From CAZOEL01 sp964578835 (GTDB lineage: Bacteria; Desulfobacterota; Syntrophobacteria; Syntrophobacterales; Syntrophobacteraceae): DNA of 64,000 nt. Positions 8,173-17,019 of this stretch are shown here, piece by piece. The notes below the pieces were generated by a model that searched no databases, had not been told where the DNA came from, and saw nothing but the letters and a program-made list of their open reading frames with translations. Every line of letters begins with the position of its first letter. The stretch's first letter is position 1. Made by a program: the position numbers and the translations under genes. The stretch is taken from positions 1 to 64,000 of the forward strand of contig CAZOEL010000006.1 in the NCBI GenBank assembly GCA_964578835.1. The letters are read 5' to 3'.

Positions 8173-9846
8173 TCAACTGCTCTTCAGCCGGGACTTCTGA
8201 ATAATTAGAATCGTGGTTAATGGTACGAGAAGACTCAGCGCAGTGACAGTTATGAGCAAGATTCCCAATTGGCTGTAGTCTGCCGGCTGAGTGACGACTC
8301 CTGAAACGGGGTCCTTTACTTCACGCGATACGACGTAGATCTGGTTCAGGTACTTGGTCCCGAGACTTGCAAACGAGAGAGCAAGATTTGTGAAAGAAGC
8401 CATGACCGCAAAAAACGTCGCCTTCAGATTAGACGGAGCGCTGTTTGCAATCCAGGCGAGCATAGGAATCATCGCCACCTGTCCCAGGGGAGATTCCAGA
8501 GCGGTGTCCACGATCGCTATGAACCGGGCGTTCACCACGCCGTTTGTAAGAGCCGCGGTCCATTCATGCAACCCATAGTACATGCCGAGAATGGGCAGAC
8601 TGAGCGCGGTGCTCACAAGGGTTAGAAAGGCAACAATGTAGGCGATGGATTTTTCGGCCATGAACTTCCGGAATATGACCATGCCCAGCAGCCCGAGACT
8701 TCCGCTGATGAGAGAAAGAGTGGATAGAAAATGCTGATCGAAGCCCAGATGATCTATCTGCCACCATGTGGAGCCCGCGCCGGGTCCCGGCAGAGCCCTG
8801 TAGACAAAGATAATGACGGCAGTGCCGACCAGATTGCGCCTCTGAGACAGGCTGAGCTCTTTAAGCAGCTTGGACATGAGAAACAGCACTATCGCCATCG
8901 AACCGGCGAAGACGATTTCCTGATCGAAGGGTGCGCCAGACAAGCCAACGGATAGCGTGAATACGGCAAAGACGAGGCTTCCGCCAAGAATCCACCAGTT
9001 TGCATGGACTTTTTCACCTCGGACATCCAGCAGCTTTTTGACTTCCTCTCGGCTCAGCCCGCTGTCCATCAGCTTGCCGGCCCGCATCCGCTTCAGGACT
9101 ATCGCAAGAATTACCCCCAGCATGGATATCAGCGGAATGAGCAACGCCATCTTGTAAATCGAAATATACACTGCGACTTTTTCGCTTGCAGCCATGCTCT
9201 CCACGCCGCTGAACATGAGAATGTTCACGACCGATACGAGTATGCCTCCCCCTACTATGGCGATGCGGCCAAGCGTCTGCATGGTGGTGTGCATCATTTT
9301 GACAGCTTGCGGAGCCAGTGGCTGACCCTTGTCATCGATCGTCGGAACCGCCTCCACGGTCATTGCATCGGCCACGACATCCTGGATGACATAGCCGAAC
9401 GGCGCAAGAAGAGCGCTCACCACGAACCAGGCCTCGACGCTCATGACCTGAGCCATCCAGGGCGCTGCTCCGAGCAGCCCAACCATGATCAACAGGCTGA
9501 TGCCGATAAGCGTCGCTCCCATGGCGACCATCAAATACTTCCAGCGCCAAAGGAGATCCACCAGGTGACCCAAGGGCATTTTGAAAGCCCAGGGAATGCC
9601 GGCCCAGAAGCCGAGCATGGCGAGGAATTCAGCCGATAAGCCGAGGTGCTCCTTTATGAAGAAGGTCCCAACTATTCCCGTCAGGCCGGATATTCCCGCA
9701 GCCATATAAACCATGAGCGGAGGCATGTAGGAAGCGCGAATCCGATAACCCGAAGCGCCGACGCCTGTGCGAATCCATTGTCGAAGTCTTTTCATGTTGG
9801 AAACGGGCGCTCCCGGTTCCAACGTTGATCGGTCTCTTTTATCCAT
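8173..9846 (-). CDS. MFS transporter, possibly BT1/folate-biopterin type
   Basis: A 557-residue inner-membrane transporter with about 12-14 hydrophobic segments and a basic cytoplasmic N-terminus of some 40 residues. The early part (LSAEFLAMLGFWAGIPWAFK, then PLGHLVDLLWRWKYLM) resembles the MFS motif A region, and GYVIQDVVADAMTVEAVP recalls the conserved VQDVVVDGLAVE-type segment of BT1/FBT-family carriers. The final 25 residues are hydrophobic. It is transcribed toward the repeat protein, with a 166-bp convergent gap. The substrate is unknown; folate or pterin is only suggested by the BT1-like segment. The next gene upstream is 370 bp away, so it probably has its own promoter. Confidence 0.65.
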   Translation of the reverse strand: MDKRDRSTLEPGAPVSNMKRLRQWIRTGVGASGYRIRASYMPPLMVYMAAGISGLTGIVGTFFIKEHLGLSAEFLAMLGFWAGIPWAFKMPLGHLVDLLWRWKYLMVAMGATLIGISLLIMVGLLGAAPWMAQVMSVEAWFVVSALLAPFGYVIQDVVADAMTVEAVPTIDDKGQPLAPQAVKMMHTTMQTLGRIAIVGGGILVSVVNILMFSGVESMAASEKVAVYISIYKMALLIPLISMLGVILAIVLKRMRAGKLMDSGLSREEVKKLLDVRGEKVHANWWILGGSLVFAVFTLSVGLSGAPFDQEIVFAGSMAIVLFLMSKLLKELSLSQRRNLVGTAVIIFVYRALPGPGAGSTWWQIDHLGFDQHFLSTLSLISGSLGLLGMVIFRKFMAEKSIAYIVAFLTLVSTALSLPILGMYYGLHEWTAALTNGVVNARFIAIVDTALESPLGQVAMIPMLAWIANSAPSNLKATFFAVMASFTNLALSFASLGTKYLNQIYVVSREVKDPVSGVVTQPADYSQLGILLITVTALSLLVPLTTILIIQKSRLKSS

Positions 9847-10215
9847 AGAACCTTTCCGCTTTCTCTGCTCTCATATTTAGCCATTCCCGCTGACATGCGG
9901 GTTTTACAGCGCCTAAGATATTGATAACCTCACAATGTTAACCGCAATCGGATCTCAAGTCACCCGCAGGAAGATTTCTGCGCTCGTTCCTCAGCGCAGC
10001 AAGACGCTATTCTCGACAAAGCCCGGAATTCTCCCATTACCCGGAGGAAGCATTCCTCACCTTTCACTTGGAACTGCAGCGAATCTTAGGGACCGGGAAG
10101 AGAAGACATATGGCTGGATAGCCTCATATAATCCGCGAGGCTGGAGGGAAGGACGCATTAAGCTCGAAAATGGCGTCGACAATGGCTGCTTCGGGAAGGT
10201 CGCGCCTGGAAGCTC
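9847..10215. other. Intergenic region, no gene recognised
   Basis: This 369-bp gap lies between the end of the UbiD-family gene and the start of the transporter, both on the minus strand. A small CCCGC/GCGGG hairpin followed by TTTT (9886-9905, plus strand) is visible, but no plus-strand gene ends there. The open frames lack ribosome sites. Confidence 0.5.
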
Positions 10216-12027
10216 TCAGAAGAGCTTTCTCTTTACCCTTTCAACTACTTCGGGAGACATCAGGATATCATCCGGCCAAGGCCTCAAATGGCCGTCTTCA
10301 ACGCCTTTTTTCGTCGCATCCACCACAATGCGCCCTCTATCTCTGACGATGTCCCTTTTGGGATCCACATTGTTGAAGATCTTCCAAAGAACAAGAGAGC
10401 CGTCTCTCAAATCTATGTAATCGTCACAGAGGACAACTATTGCAAAAGCCGAAAGCCCGGCATGAGCAAGAAGCTCTTTTGCGAGGACGCTTCCGGGAGT
10501 CTTTCCGTCCTTCTGAAAGCTAAACAGAAGCACTCTGTTTCGAACATCGAGATCGGGAACATGAAAATCATTCAAAAGATCGGAAATCTCTTTTGCAGAC
10601 AGTCTTATTTCTTCGCTGGAAGGAAGCGAAGTCATTGGGCGCTGTGTTCTTTCTCTCTCCCCAAACATTCTTGCGGTCGCATCGACGCCCAGTTTTCCTC
10701 CGAAAAGAGGCTCGGGGGCGCTGTGATCCAGAACGTCCAGAACTCCCTCGGAAACATAAAGATCCGTTTCCAGATCTATTTCTCCGAGCACAGTCTCGAG
10801 GATTCTCACGGGGGGATGACGCAAATCCACTGAAGAGTCGACCATGACTACAGCTTTGCAGAAGCTCATCTGCCCTTGCCCCCAGACAGCGCTCATGATC
10901 TTGCGGGCATGCCCGGGATATTCCTTTTGGATGGCCATCACGGTCGCGTTATGGAACACGCCCTCCCAGGGCATCCAGAAGTCCTTGACTTCCGGCATGA
11001 CGGCATTGAGAAGAGGCAGAAAAATGCGCTCGGTAGCTTTTGCCAGATAACAATCCTCCATTGGAGGACGTCCAACGATGGTAGCCGAATAGATAGGTTT
11101 TTTGCGATGCGTGACGGCCGTAACGTGGAATACGGGATATTCTCCCATAAGCGAGTAGTAGCCCGTGTGATCGCCGAAAGGACCTTCCACGCGCAGCTCA
11201 TCCGGATCTACATAACCCTCCAGGACGAACTCGGCCTCAGCCGGGACTTCCAGATCCACCGTCAGGCAGCGGGCCATGGGAACAGGCTTTCTGCGGATGA
11301 AGCCGGCCAGAAGCATCTCGTCGATGCCTCGAGGGAGAGGAGCAGTCGCCGCATAGGTCGTCGCCGGGTCTGTCCCGATCGCAACTGCGACAGGCATGCG
11401 TTTGCCGGCCTTGCGATACTCATGAAAATAGTGCGATCCATCTTTGTGAATGTGCCAGTGCATGCCCGTCGTGTAACGGTCGAACACTTGCAGCCGGTAC
11501 ATGCCCGCGTTTCGCCTTCCACTCTCGAGACTTCGCGTTATGACGACAGGAAGAGTCACGAAGGGACCGCCGTCCTGAGGCCAGCACTTCAGGACGGGAA
11601 TGCGGGAAAGATCGACATCCTTTCCCAGGAGCACGACTTCCTGACACGGCGCATTCTTGACCGTCTTCGGCAAAAAGCGAGGAATCTCAATCCCCAAAGG
11701 AGCCAAACGAAGCGCGTCTCGAAATGACTTGGGCGGCTCCAGTTGAGTGAACCTGCGAATTCTCTCAGCCAGAGAATCCAAATCGGGAGTCCCCAAAGCC
11801 ATGCAAATACGCCGATCGCTTCCAAAAGCATTGGTCAAAACCGGAAATTCCGATTCCTCCACACGCTCAAAGAGCAGCGCTTTGCCTCCGCCGGGGCTTT
11901 TTGAAGCTTTATCGGTGATCTCAGTTATTTCGAGGTCTTTGGAAACCGGCGTCTCAATCCTGAGCAACTCGCCGGCTTCCTCCAATGCGGAGACAAATTC
12001 CCGAAGGTTTCGGTAAGCGGTTTTCAT
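10216..12027 (-). CDS. UbiD-family prenyl-FMN-dependent decarboxylase
   Basis: A 603-residue UbiD-superfamily decarboxylase. These enzymes use prenylated FMN to remove or add carboxyl groups on aromatic or unsaturated acids. The conserved region IGTDPATTYAATAPLP, then YVDPDELRVEGPFGDHTGYY (about residue 280), then RPPMEDCYLAKATERIF, is well kept. The E(x)P-type acidic residues around EGPFGD bind the cofactor and substrate. The length suits the long menaquinone-pathway (MqnL-like) group rather than the roughly 490-residue UbiD of ubiquinone synthesis. Some 600-residue members act on aromatic acids, and an aromatic substrate is possible given the bam-like genes nearby. The in-frame upstream ATG (12186) lies inside the helicase gene; ATG 12027 is 19 nt after its stop and begins the conserved fold. 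Confidence 0.85.
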   Translation of the reverse strand: MKTAYRNLREFVSALEEAGELLRIETPVSKDLEITEITDKASKSPGGGKALLFERVEESEFPVLTNAFGSDRRICMALGTPDLDSLAERIRRFTQLEPPKSFRDALRLAPLGIEIPRFLPKTVKNAPCQEVVLLGKDVDLSRIPVLKCWPQDGGPFVTLPVVITRSLESGRRNAGMYRLQVFDRYTTGMHWHIHKDGSHYFHEYRKAGKRMPVAVAIGTDPATTYAATAPLPRGIDEMLLAGFIRRKPVPMARCLTVDLEVPAEAEFVLEGYVDPDELRVEGPFGDHTGYYSLMGEYPVFHVTAVTHRKKPIYSATIVGRPPMEDCYLAKATERIFLPLLNAVMPEVKDFWMPWEGVFHNATVMAIQKEYPGHARKIMSAVWGQGQMSFCKAVVMVDSSVDLRHPPVRILETVLGEIDLETDLYVSEGVLDVLDHSAPEPLFGGKLGVDATARMFGERERTQRPMTSLPSSEEIRLSAKEISDLLNDFHVPDLDVRNRVLLFSFQKDGKTPGSVLAKELLAHAGLSAFAIVVLCDDYIDLRDGSLVLWKIFNNVDPKRDIVRDRGRIVVDATKKGVEDGHLRPWPDDILMSPEVVERVKRKLF

Positions 12028-12046
12028 CTCAGATTTAGCTCTTCGC

Positions 12047-13504
12047 TCAACTGTAGCTAGAGTTGTTGGGGTTGAGGAGCAAATCGGGGTGTACGCCGTA
12101 GTTGTAGCTGCGCATGCGGAAGTAATTCTCCAAAAGCCCCACTCTCTGGTCAACGTAGTCGTAGATCTTGAGGCGGCGTCCTTCACTCAAATTGCCATTC
12201 TGGGACAGATTGCGAATAGCCTGCGCCAGACGTCTGCGGAAGTAGATCGGCGACGCCAAGAAAAGGACTTTGGAGCTAAACTTTTGGAAGCATTGCGAGA
12301 GCGTTTCGGCATCCATCAGCACGACGACCGGACCTTCGGGCAGGTCGAGCTCGGGATAGGAAGGGAGCTCTCCGGCATCTTCCTCATCTTCCGACTCCGA
12401 TTCTTTCGGGCTCTGAGGAGCGCAGGCGTACAGCATAGCTTCGATGCCCCGCCTGCTCAATTCGGCCTTGAGCGTCTCATCCTGATCTTCTCCTCCGGAG
12501 AGGACAACAAGCGGCTCCGATTGCTCTCTCAGCTCCGCCTCAATGTCATCGGCGATGAGGCGGGTCCTCGTCTGGTCGCGCATGAGCGCCTGGAGCATCA
12601 GGGAATAGTCTGAACGGGAGTGATAGGGAAATTCGAACTCCGTCGTTCTGGCGACAACATGAGCGGGAATGATGCCCCGCCCCTCCTTGGCGTCCTTTTC
12701 GTTGATGCTGTATACGACATCGCCAATATAGTAATAGATCAGCTTGGAAAGCCTATCCTTGCGCTGCGTCGATCCGGACAGGCCGAGCATATACTTGCAA
12801 TCGAAATTGGTGACAAGATGAGTCAACACTTTCGATGGACATCTCTGGCAGTCGTCCAGGATCAGGTACCCGATCTGTTCATAAATCTTTCTCCAGTAAC
12901 GCAGCATTTCTCCCGTATGGGCAATAGTGATCTGTTTCCCTATCTCCTGACTGCCTGCAGCAAAAATGCCCACCTCGGAACGAGGGATTTGGAGAAAATT
13001 CTCGATCTTGGTCAACCAGCTTTCCATGAGGTCGAGCTTCGGTATGAGCACCAGGGTGGGCTGACGCCTTTGGGCGATCGTATAGAGGGCGATTACCGTT
13101 TTACCGCTCTTGTGGCCTCCCACGAGCGTGGAAAAATCCTTTTCGAGAACCGCTTCGGCGGCATCTTGCTGATAACTCTTGAGCTCGCCGTGAAACTCTA
13201 TCGATGTAGGCTCGAAGGAACGTCTGCGATCAGACACTCTGTAAGGAGTCTGGAATTTCTTACACAGCTCGATCAGTTGATCCAAAAAGCCCCTGGGCAA
13301 GAGGTAATTACGCCCCTTCTGGCGCAGGCAGCTGATTTGAGGAGGAATGTTTCCGATCCAATCGCCCCTGTTGTGCCTCAGTTCGTAATCGGGATTCGTA
13401 AACACCAAACGCTCATGAAGCTTCCTTTCCAACTGGGGAGGAAGTCCTTCCGTCGAAATCTTGAGCCATTCAGCAAGAATGATATTCATAGTCTTAACAA
13501 ACAT
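12047..13504 (-). CDS. XPB-like SF2 helicase with altered motifs
   Basis: A 485-residue superfamily-2 NTPase. A Q-like segment (YQQDAAEAVL) precedes Walker A GGHKSGKT (about residues 128-135). Motif II reads LDDCQ instead of DE[A/C]H (about residues 213-217), and motif III reads LGLSGSTQRKD, matching the LTATP.R.D of XPB/RecQ-like proteins. The second domain is poorly conserved: the expected QxxGRxxR arginine motif is only RRRLAQAIRNL. An acidic linker (ESESEDEEDAG) splits it near residue 375. DNA or RNA remodelling is the family role, but the missing Glu and degenerate motif VI question ATP-driven unwinding. The gene is 19 nt upstream of the UbiD gene, probably co-transcribed. The ATG at 13504 follows a GGAAGGG site. 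Confidence 0.7.
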   Translation of the reverse strand: MFVKTMNIILAEWLKISTEGLPPQLERKLHERLVFTNPDYELRHNRGDWIGNIPPQISCLRQKGRNYLLPRGFLDQLIELCKKFQTPYRVSDRRRSFEPTSIEFHGELKSYQQDAAEAVLEKDFSTLVGGHKSGKTVIALYTIAQRRQPTLVLIPKLDLMESWLTKIENFLQIPRSEVGIFAAGSQEIGKQITIAHTGEMLRYWRKIYEQIGYLILDDCQRCPSKVLTHLVTNFDCKYMLGLSGSTQRKDRLSKLIYYYIGDVVYSINEKDAKEGRGIIPAHVVARTTEFEFPYHSRSDYSLMLQALMRDQTRTRLIADDIEAELREQSEPLVVLSGGEDQDETLKAELSRRGIEAMLYACAPQSPKESESEDEEDAGELPSYPELDLPEGPVVVLMDAETLSQCFQKFSSKVLFLASPIYFRRRLAQAIRNLSQNGNLSEGRRLKIYDYVDQRVGLLENYFRMRSYNYGVHPDLLLNPNNSSYS

Positions 13505-13992
13505 TAACGTCTACCCTTCCACGTCCTTCCACATATTTGAAAGCCGCTTGCGCTTCAGTTACTGTGCAGCCTTTGCTGCTTCATACATCAATTGATCGTA
13601 ACTGCAAAGCTTAATTGGCGCCTACAACTATAACAAAATTCGACAGGATGTAATGCTATTATCGGCTCAGCCCGCAAGACTATCCATTTATATTGTGCGG
13701 TATGAATCAATTGACGATGAAATAAATTCAAAGCACACCGATTGATCCAGGTTGGATGCGCTGCAGCCCCGATTTCTCAAAAGGAGGATTCACTACCGCG
13801 CTCTCCGCCTCTTCGGTCCCTACCAAAAATGGGAGCCGCAATCCCCACTACATGAAGAATTATGATGGAAAAATAAGCTGTTTGACAGTTTTATGGGACT
13901 TCAATACGCTTATATAGTAACCGGAAGCCGTCCACATTAGAATAGCTTCCAAAGACAATTCAGAAAATAAGTTATAATAAAAAGGAGCAGCT
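13505..13992. other. AT-rich intergenic region with divergent promoters
   Basis: No gene was found in these 488 bp between the divergently transcribed helicase and small coiled-coil genes. A plus-strand promoter candidate sits near 13882. A ribosome-site-like AAAAGGAGGATT at about 13779 is not followed by a usable start codon. Confidence 0.5.
13882..13910 (+). promoter_or_regulatory. Candidate sigma-70 promoter of the 105-aa gene
   Basis: A consensus TTGACA (13882-13887) is separated by 17 bp from TACGCT (13905-13910), a partial -10 element. It lies 83 bp before the ATG at 13993. Confidence 0.4.
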
Positions 13993-14310
13993 ATGGCGGA
14001 TAACACCAGCGGCCACATCAATGTTTTAGCCCAATTGGCGCGTGAATATCAACAGAAGTATCAAGAACTGGAAGACGCAATTCAAAATGCGCAGCCCGAA
14101 TCCAGGCTACAGCGGCTAAGGGCGCGCGCAGAGCTCACCACAGACCGGTTCAGAGCCGCTCAGCAGGCTCTCCTCATCAATATGGCTCCATCAGAAGGCA
14201 AGAATGACAATAATGCTTATAACGCTGCTATTACTCTTTGCCGCTGCTTTGATGAGATGCGCATCCTATTTCAGTTCTTGCTGGAATATTCAAGTAACCC
14301 CACAGAGTAA
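13993..14310 (+). CDS. Small helical protein of unknown function
   Basis: A 105-residue protein, with a good AAAGGAG ribosome site 6 nt before the ATG supporting translation. The first two-thirds is predicted by eye to be a charged helical or coiled-coil segment (LAQLAREYQQKYQELEDAIQ, then RLQRLRARAELTTDRFRAAQQ). The rest is an N-rich turn and a more hydrophobic helix (MRILFQFLLEY). There is no signal peptide or membrane anchor. I recognise no family. It stands alone, convergent with mltA. Confidence 0.55.
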   Translation: MADNTSGHINVLAQLAREYQQKYQELEDAIQNAQPESRLQRLRARAELTTDRFRAAQQALLINMAPSEGKNDNNAYNAAITLCRCFDEMRILFQFLLEYSSNPTE

Positions 14311-14383
14311 AAATTGACAATATCCTGCACAGATCAGCTTTCAAGGACCACAGCAAGCACATGCGCGAACCTTGGAAGCTGAT

Positions 14384-15658
14384 TCACTTCGAATCCACCA
14401 AGCCCTTTTTCACAAAAAAATAAAGTCTTCCGGGGTGTTTCATTCGCCCTGCAATTTCTTCGGCAGCCTCCCCGCCGCCGCAGAACAGATCGACCCGCCC
14501 GACTCCCTTGATAGCTCCGCCGGCGTCCTGGTTGAGAACCCACCTGCGCATCGGCTCCCACCCGACAACTTCCCCGGCGCTGTCCAGCGTCGGCTTCTGT
14601 CCTTCGAGAAAAGCCAGTCCTCCCCGCGGGTGATGTTTGGCGTCGGTTGCAACAGATCGTCCCGCGGTAAGCGGTACGTTAAGGCTTCCGAGGGGGCCTT
14701 CATTCACCCAGCGAAAGAACACATAGCTTTCATTCTTCCACATTACTTCATCTCGTATTTCCGGATGCTCCCTCAAATAGGCCCTGAGCGTCTGAAGCGA
14801 CATTTCCTCCGGCTTCATGAGTCCCTTTTCCAGGAGGTGCTTCCCTATGCTGACGTATGGACGCCCGTTCGACCCGGCGTAACCCAGGCGACGGAAGCTC
14901 CCCCCCGGAAGCTTGATCCTGGCCGATCCTTGCACATGCGCAAAGAAAGCGTCCAATGGATCCGCGATCCAGACCAGTTCACAACGCAGATGGCTCAGTT
15001 TTCCCTGCCCGTCAATCTCGGAACGTGAAAAATAAGGTTTGAAGCGATTGCTCTCGATTCGGCCGACAAGACGCTCGCCGGAAAAGCGAGCCGGATCGAA
15101 AGACTCCAGATCGAGGGTTAGGAGATCCGCAGGGACGCCATAGAGAGGAAAACAGAATGCTTGATCGCGCTCAAGGCTTCCCTCCAGCACGGGTTCATAG
15201 TACCCGGTCGTCAGCGCCCTCCCACCGGAGTCTGTGCTGTCCTTGTTCCACGCGCGATAGACATGAAAGTCCCTGGCGATGGAAGCCGAATCGAGGCTAT
15301 CAGCATCCAGAAGCTCGAGAAAGCGCTCCAGAGTCGCCTTGAGAGCGTCTGCTCGAATTTGTTTCTCCCCGAGAGGGTAGGTGCGGTCCGGTGGAACCCG
15401 GTTATAAAAAACAAGGCTCTGTTCAATAGCGGCGCGAAGCGACTGTGGCTCCATATCATCCGCAAAGTCCGGAACTTCGTTCGCGGAGATTTCTTCAAAA
15501 GCGCTGTGGATTGGAAGTTTATCCCCAGGCGGCGAACCGGGAGCACATCCAAAAAGAGTCGCCAGGCAGAGCAAGCAAACAAGGATCGCTCCTCTGCCTG
15601 AAGAAGCGCCGATTGCGATGGCGAACGGCAAAAGCTTCATGATCTTGCGCATCCACAC
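14384..15658 (-). CDS. mltA: Membrane-bound lytic murein transglycosylase A
   Basis: A 424-residue MltA-type lipoprotein that cleaves peptidoglycan glycan strands to 1,6-anhydro products. The N-terminus has a signal segment and lipobox LFGC, with the lipidated cysteine at residue 38. The MltA barrel domain begins at TTGYYEPVLEGS (about residue 145) and includes LPGGSFRRLGYAGSNGRPY and VNEGPLGSLNVPLTAGRS. The C-terminal 3D domain contains NQDAGGAIKG and GRVDLFCG, whose aspartate corresponds to the catalytic acid of the E. coli enzyme. It follows ahcY by 71 nt on the same strand and may end the metK-ahcY transcription unit. Confidence 0.92.
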   Translation of the reverse strand: MWMRKIMKLLPFAIAIGASSGRGAILVCLLCLATLFGCAPGSPPGDKLPIHSAFEEISANEVPDFADDMEPQSLRAAIEQSLVFYNRVPPDRTYPLGEKQIRADALKATLERFLELLDADSLDSASIARDFHVYRAWNKDSTDSGGRALTTGYYEPVLEGSLERDQAFCFPLYGVPADLLTLDLESFDPARFSGERLVGRIESNRFKPYFSRSEIDGQGKLSHLRCELVWIADPLDAFFAHVQGSARIKLPGGSFRRLGYAGSNGRPYVSIGKHLLEKGLMKPEEMSLQTLRAYLREHPEIRDEVMWKNESYVFFRWVNEGPLGSLNVPLTAGRSVATDAKHHPRGGLAFLEGQKPTLDSAGEVVGWEPMRRWVLNQDAGGAIKGVGRVDLFCGGGEAAEEIAGRMKHPGRLYFFVKKGLVDSK

Positions 15659-15729
15659 CCGCTGATATCGCGCACTCCCAATATCTCTACCGAGAGTGTG
15701 AGCTCCGCCAGCCGTTCGCCACGCATCAT

Positions 15730-16986
15730 TTACGTCCCCATTTCCCAGGAATTGAGATAATGCTCCTGTTCAGGGGTCAGCGTGTCGATAAGCACTCCCA
15801 TGCTCGCAAGCTTGAGGCGAGCTATCATCTGGTCGATATCCGTCGGAACGCTGTAGACCTGCTTTTTTAGAGTCGAGGCATTCTTAACCATGTACTCGGA
15901 GCACAAGGCCTGATTGGCGAAGCTCATATCCATTACGCTCGAAGGATGCCCTTCTGCGGCGGCAAGATTGATGAGCCGGCCTTCGCCCAGGATGTAGATG
16001 CGCCGACCGCTCGTCAGCGTGAATTCCTCAACGAAATCTCTGATCTCACGCCTCTTTACAGCCATATCCGCTAGAGCGTTGAGGTCGATTTCAACGTTGA
16101 AATGGCCTGAATTGGAGACGATGGCGCCATCTTTCATTACTTCGAAATGCTCTCTTCTCACCACGTTGATGTCGCCCGTGAGGGTGCAGAAAAAATCCCC
16201 TATGGGGGCGGCATCCGCCATCGGCATCACCTGGTAGCCGTCCATAACGGCCTCGAGAGCGCGAAGCGGGTCCACTTCCGTGATGATCACCTTGGCGCCC
16301 ATGCCGGCAGCCCTCATGGCGAGGCCTCGGCCGCACCAACCGTACCCGCTCACCACAAAACTGGAGCCGGCCACAAGTCTGTTGGTCGCCCTGATGATCC
16401 CGTCAATCGTGCTCTGTCCGGTTCCGTATCGATTGTCGAAAAGATGCTTTGTATCGGCATCGTTTACCGCCACGATCGGATACTGCAAGACGCCCTTCTG
16501 AGCCATGCTCTTGAGACGAATGACACCCGTTGTCGTCTCCTCCGTTCCTCCGATTATGTCCGCAAGGAGCTCCTTCCGCTCGGAGTGAACGATGCTGACG
16601 AGGTCCGCGCCGTCATCCATGGTGATCTGGGGCTTATGAGCGAGAGCGGCATGAATATGGCGATAGTAAGTTTCCTTATCCTCGCCCTTGATGGCGAATA
16701 CGGGAATCTCATCGTGCGCGACAAGAGAAGCGGCCACATCGTCCTGGGTGCTGAGCGGGTTGGAGGCGCAGAGGCGAACCTGCGCGCCGCCGGCCTTGAG
16801 AGTCTTCGCCAGAGCAGCGGTCTCCGTGGTTATGTGCAGGCATCCGGCGAGCCTGACGCCGGAAAGAGGCTTTTCAACGGCAAAACGTTCCTCTATGGAC
16901 TTGAGCACGGGCATCGACTGCGCCGCCCATTCAATCCTGAGCTTGCCTTTCTCGGCAAGGCCAAGGTCTTTAACATCGAATTCCAT
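15730..16986 (-). CDS. ahcY: Adenosylhomocysteinase
   Basis: A 418-residue S-adenosylhomocysteine hydrolase, splitting SAH, the product of methyltransferases, into adenosine and homocysteine. The NAD-binding segment VVSGYGWCGRG carries GxGxxG (about residues 211-221), and FDNRYGTGQSTIDGI precedes it. CASNPLSTQDDVAA and the C-terminal DTLTPEQEHYLNSWEMGT are typical. The size is that of the short form lacking the insertion seen in eukaryotic and many proteobacterial enzymes. ATG 16986 is preceded by GGAG at 5 nt. The gene is 33 nt downstream of metK, so the two SAM-cycle genes are almost certainly co-transcribed. Confidence 0.96.
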   Translation of the reverse strand: MEFDVKDLGLAEKGKLRIEWAAQSMPVLKSIEERFAVEKPLSGVRLAGCLHITTETAALAKTLKAGGAQVRLCASNPLSTQDDVAASLVAHDEIPVFAIKGEDKETYYRHIHAALAHKPQITMDDGADLVSIVHSERKELLADIIGGTEETTTGVIRLKSMAQKGVLQYPIVAVNDADTKHLFDNRYGTGQSTIDGIIRATNRLVAGSSFVVSGYGWCGRGLAMRAAGMGAKVIITEVDPLRALEAVMDGYQVMPMADAAPIGDFFCTLTGDINVVRREHFEVMKDGAIVSNSGHFNVEIDLNALADMAVKRREIRDFVEEFTLTSGRRIYILGEGRLINLAAAEGHPSSVMDMSFANQALCSEYMVKNASTLKKQVYSVPTDIDQMIARLKLASMGVLIDTLTPEQEHYLNSWEMGT

Positions 16987-17019
16987 GAAATCTCCTATTC
17001 AGTATGAAGCGGGCAAAGG

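Noticed and set aside
9886..9905. CCCGC-N6-GCGGG-TTTT hairpin as a terminator
   Set aside because: It has the plus-strand orientation, but no plus-strand gene ends upstream; it is probably chance.
9935..10420. 161-codon plus-strand frame between transporter and UbiD genes
   Set aside because: It overlaps the end of the UbiD gene, has no ribosome site and no similarity to a known fold.
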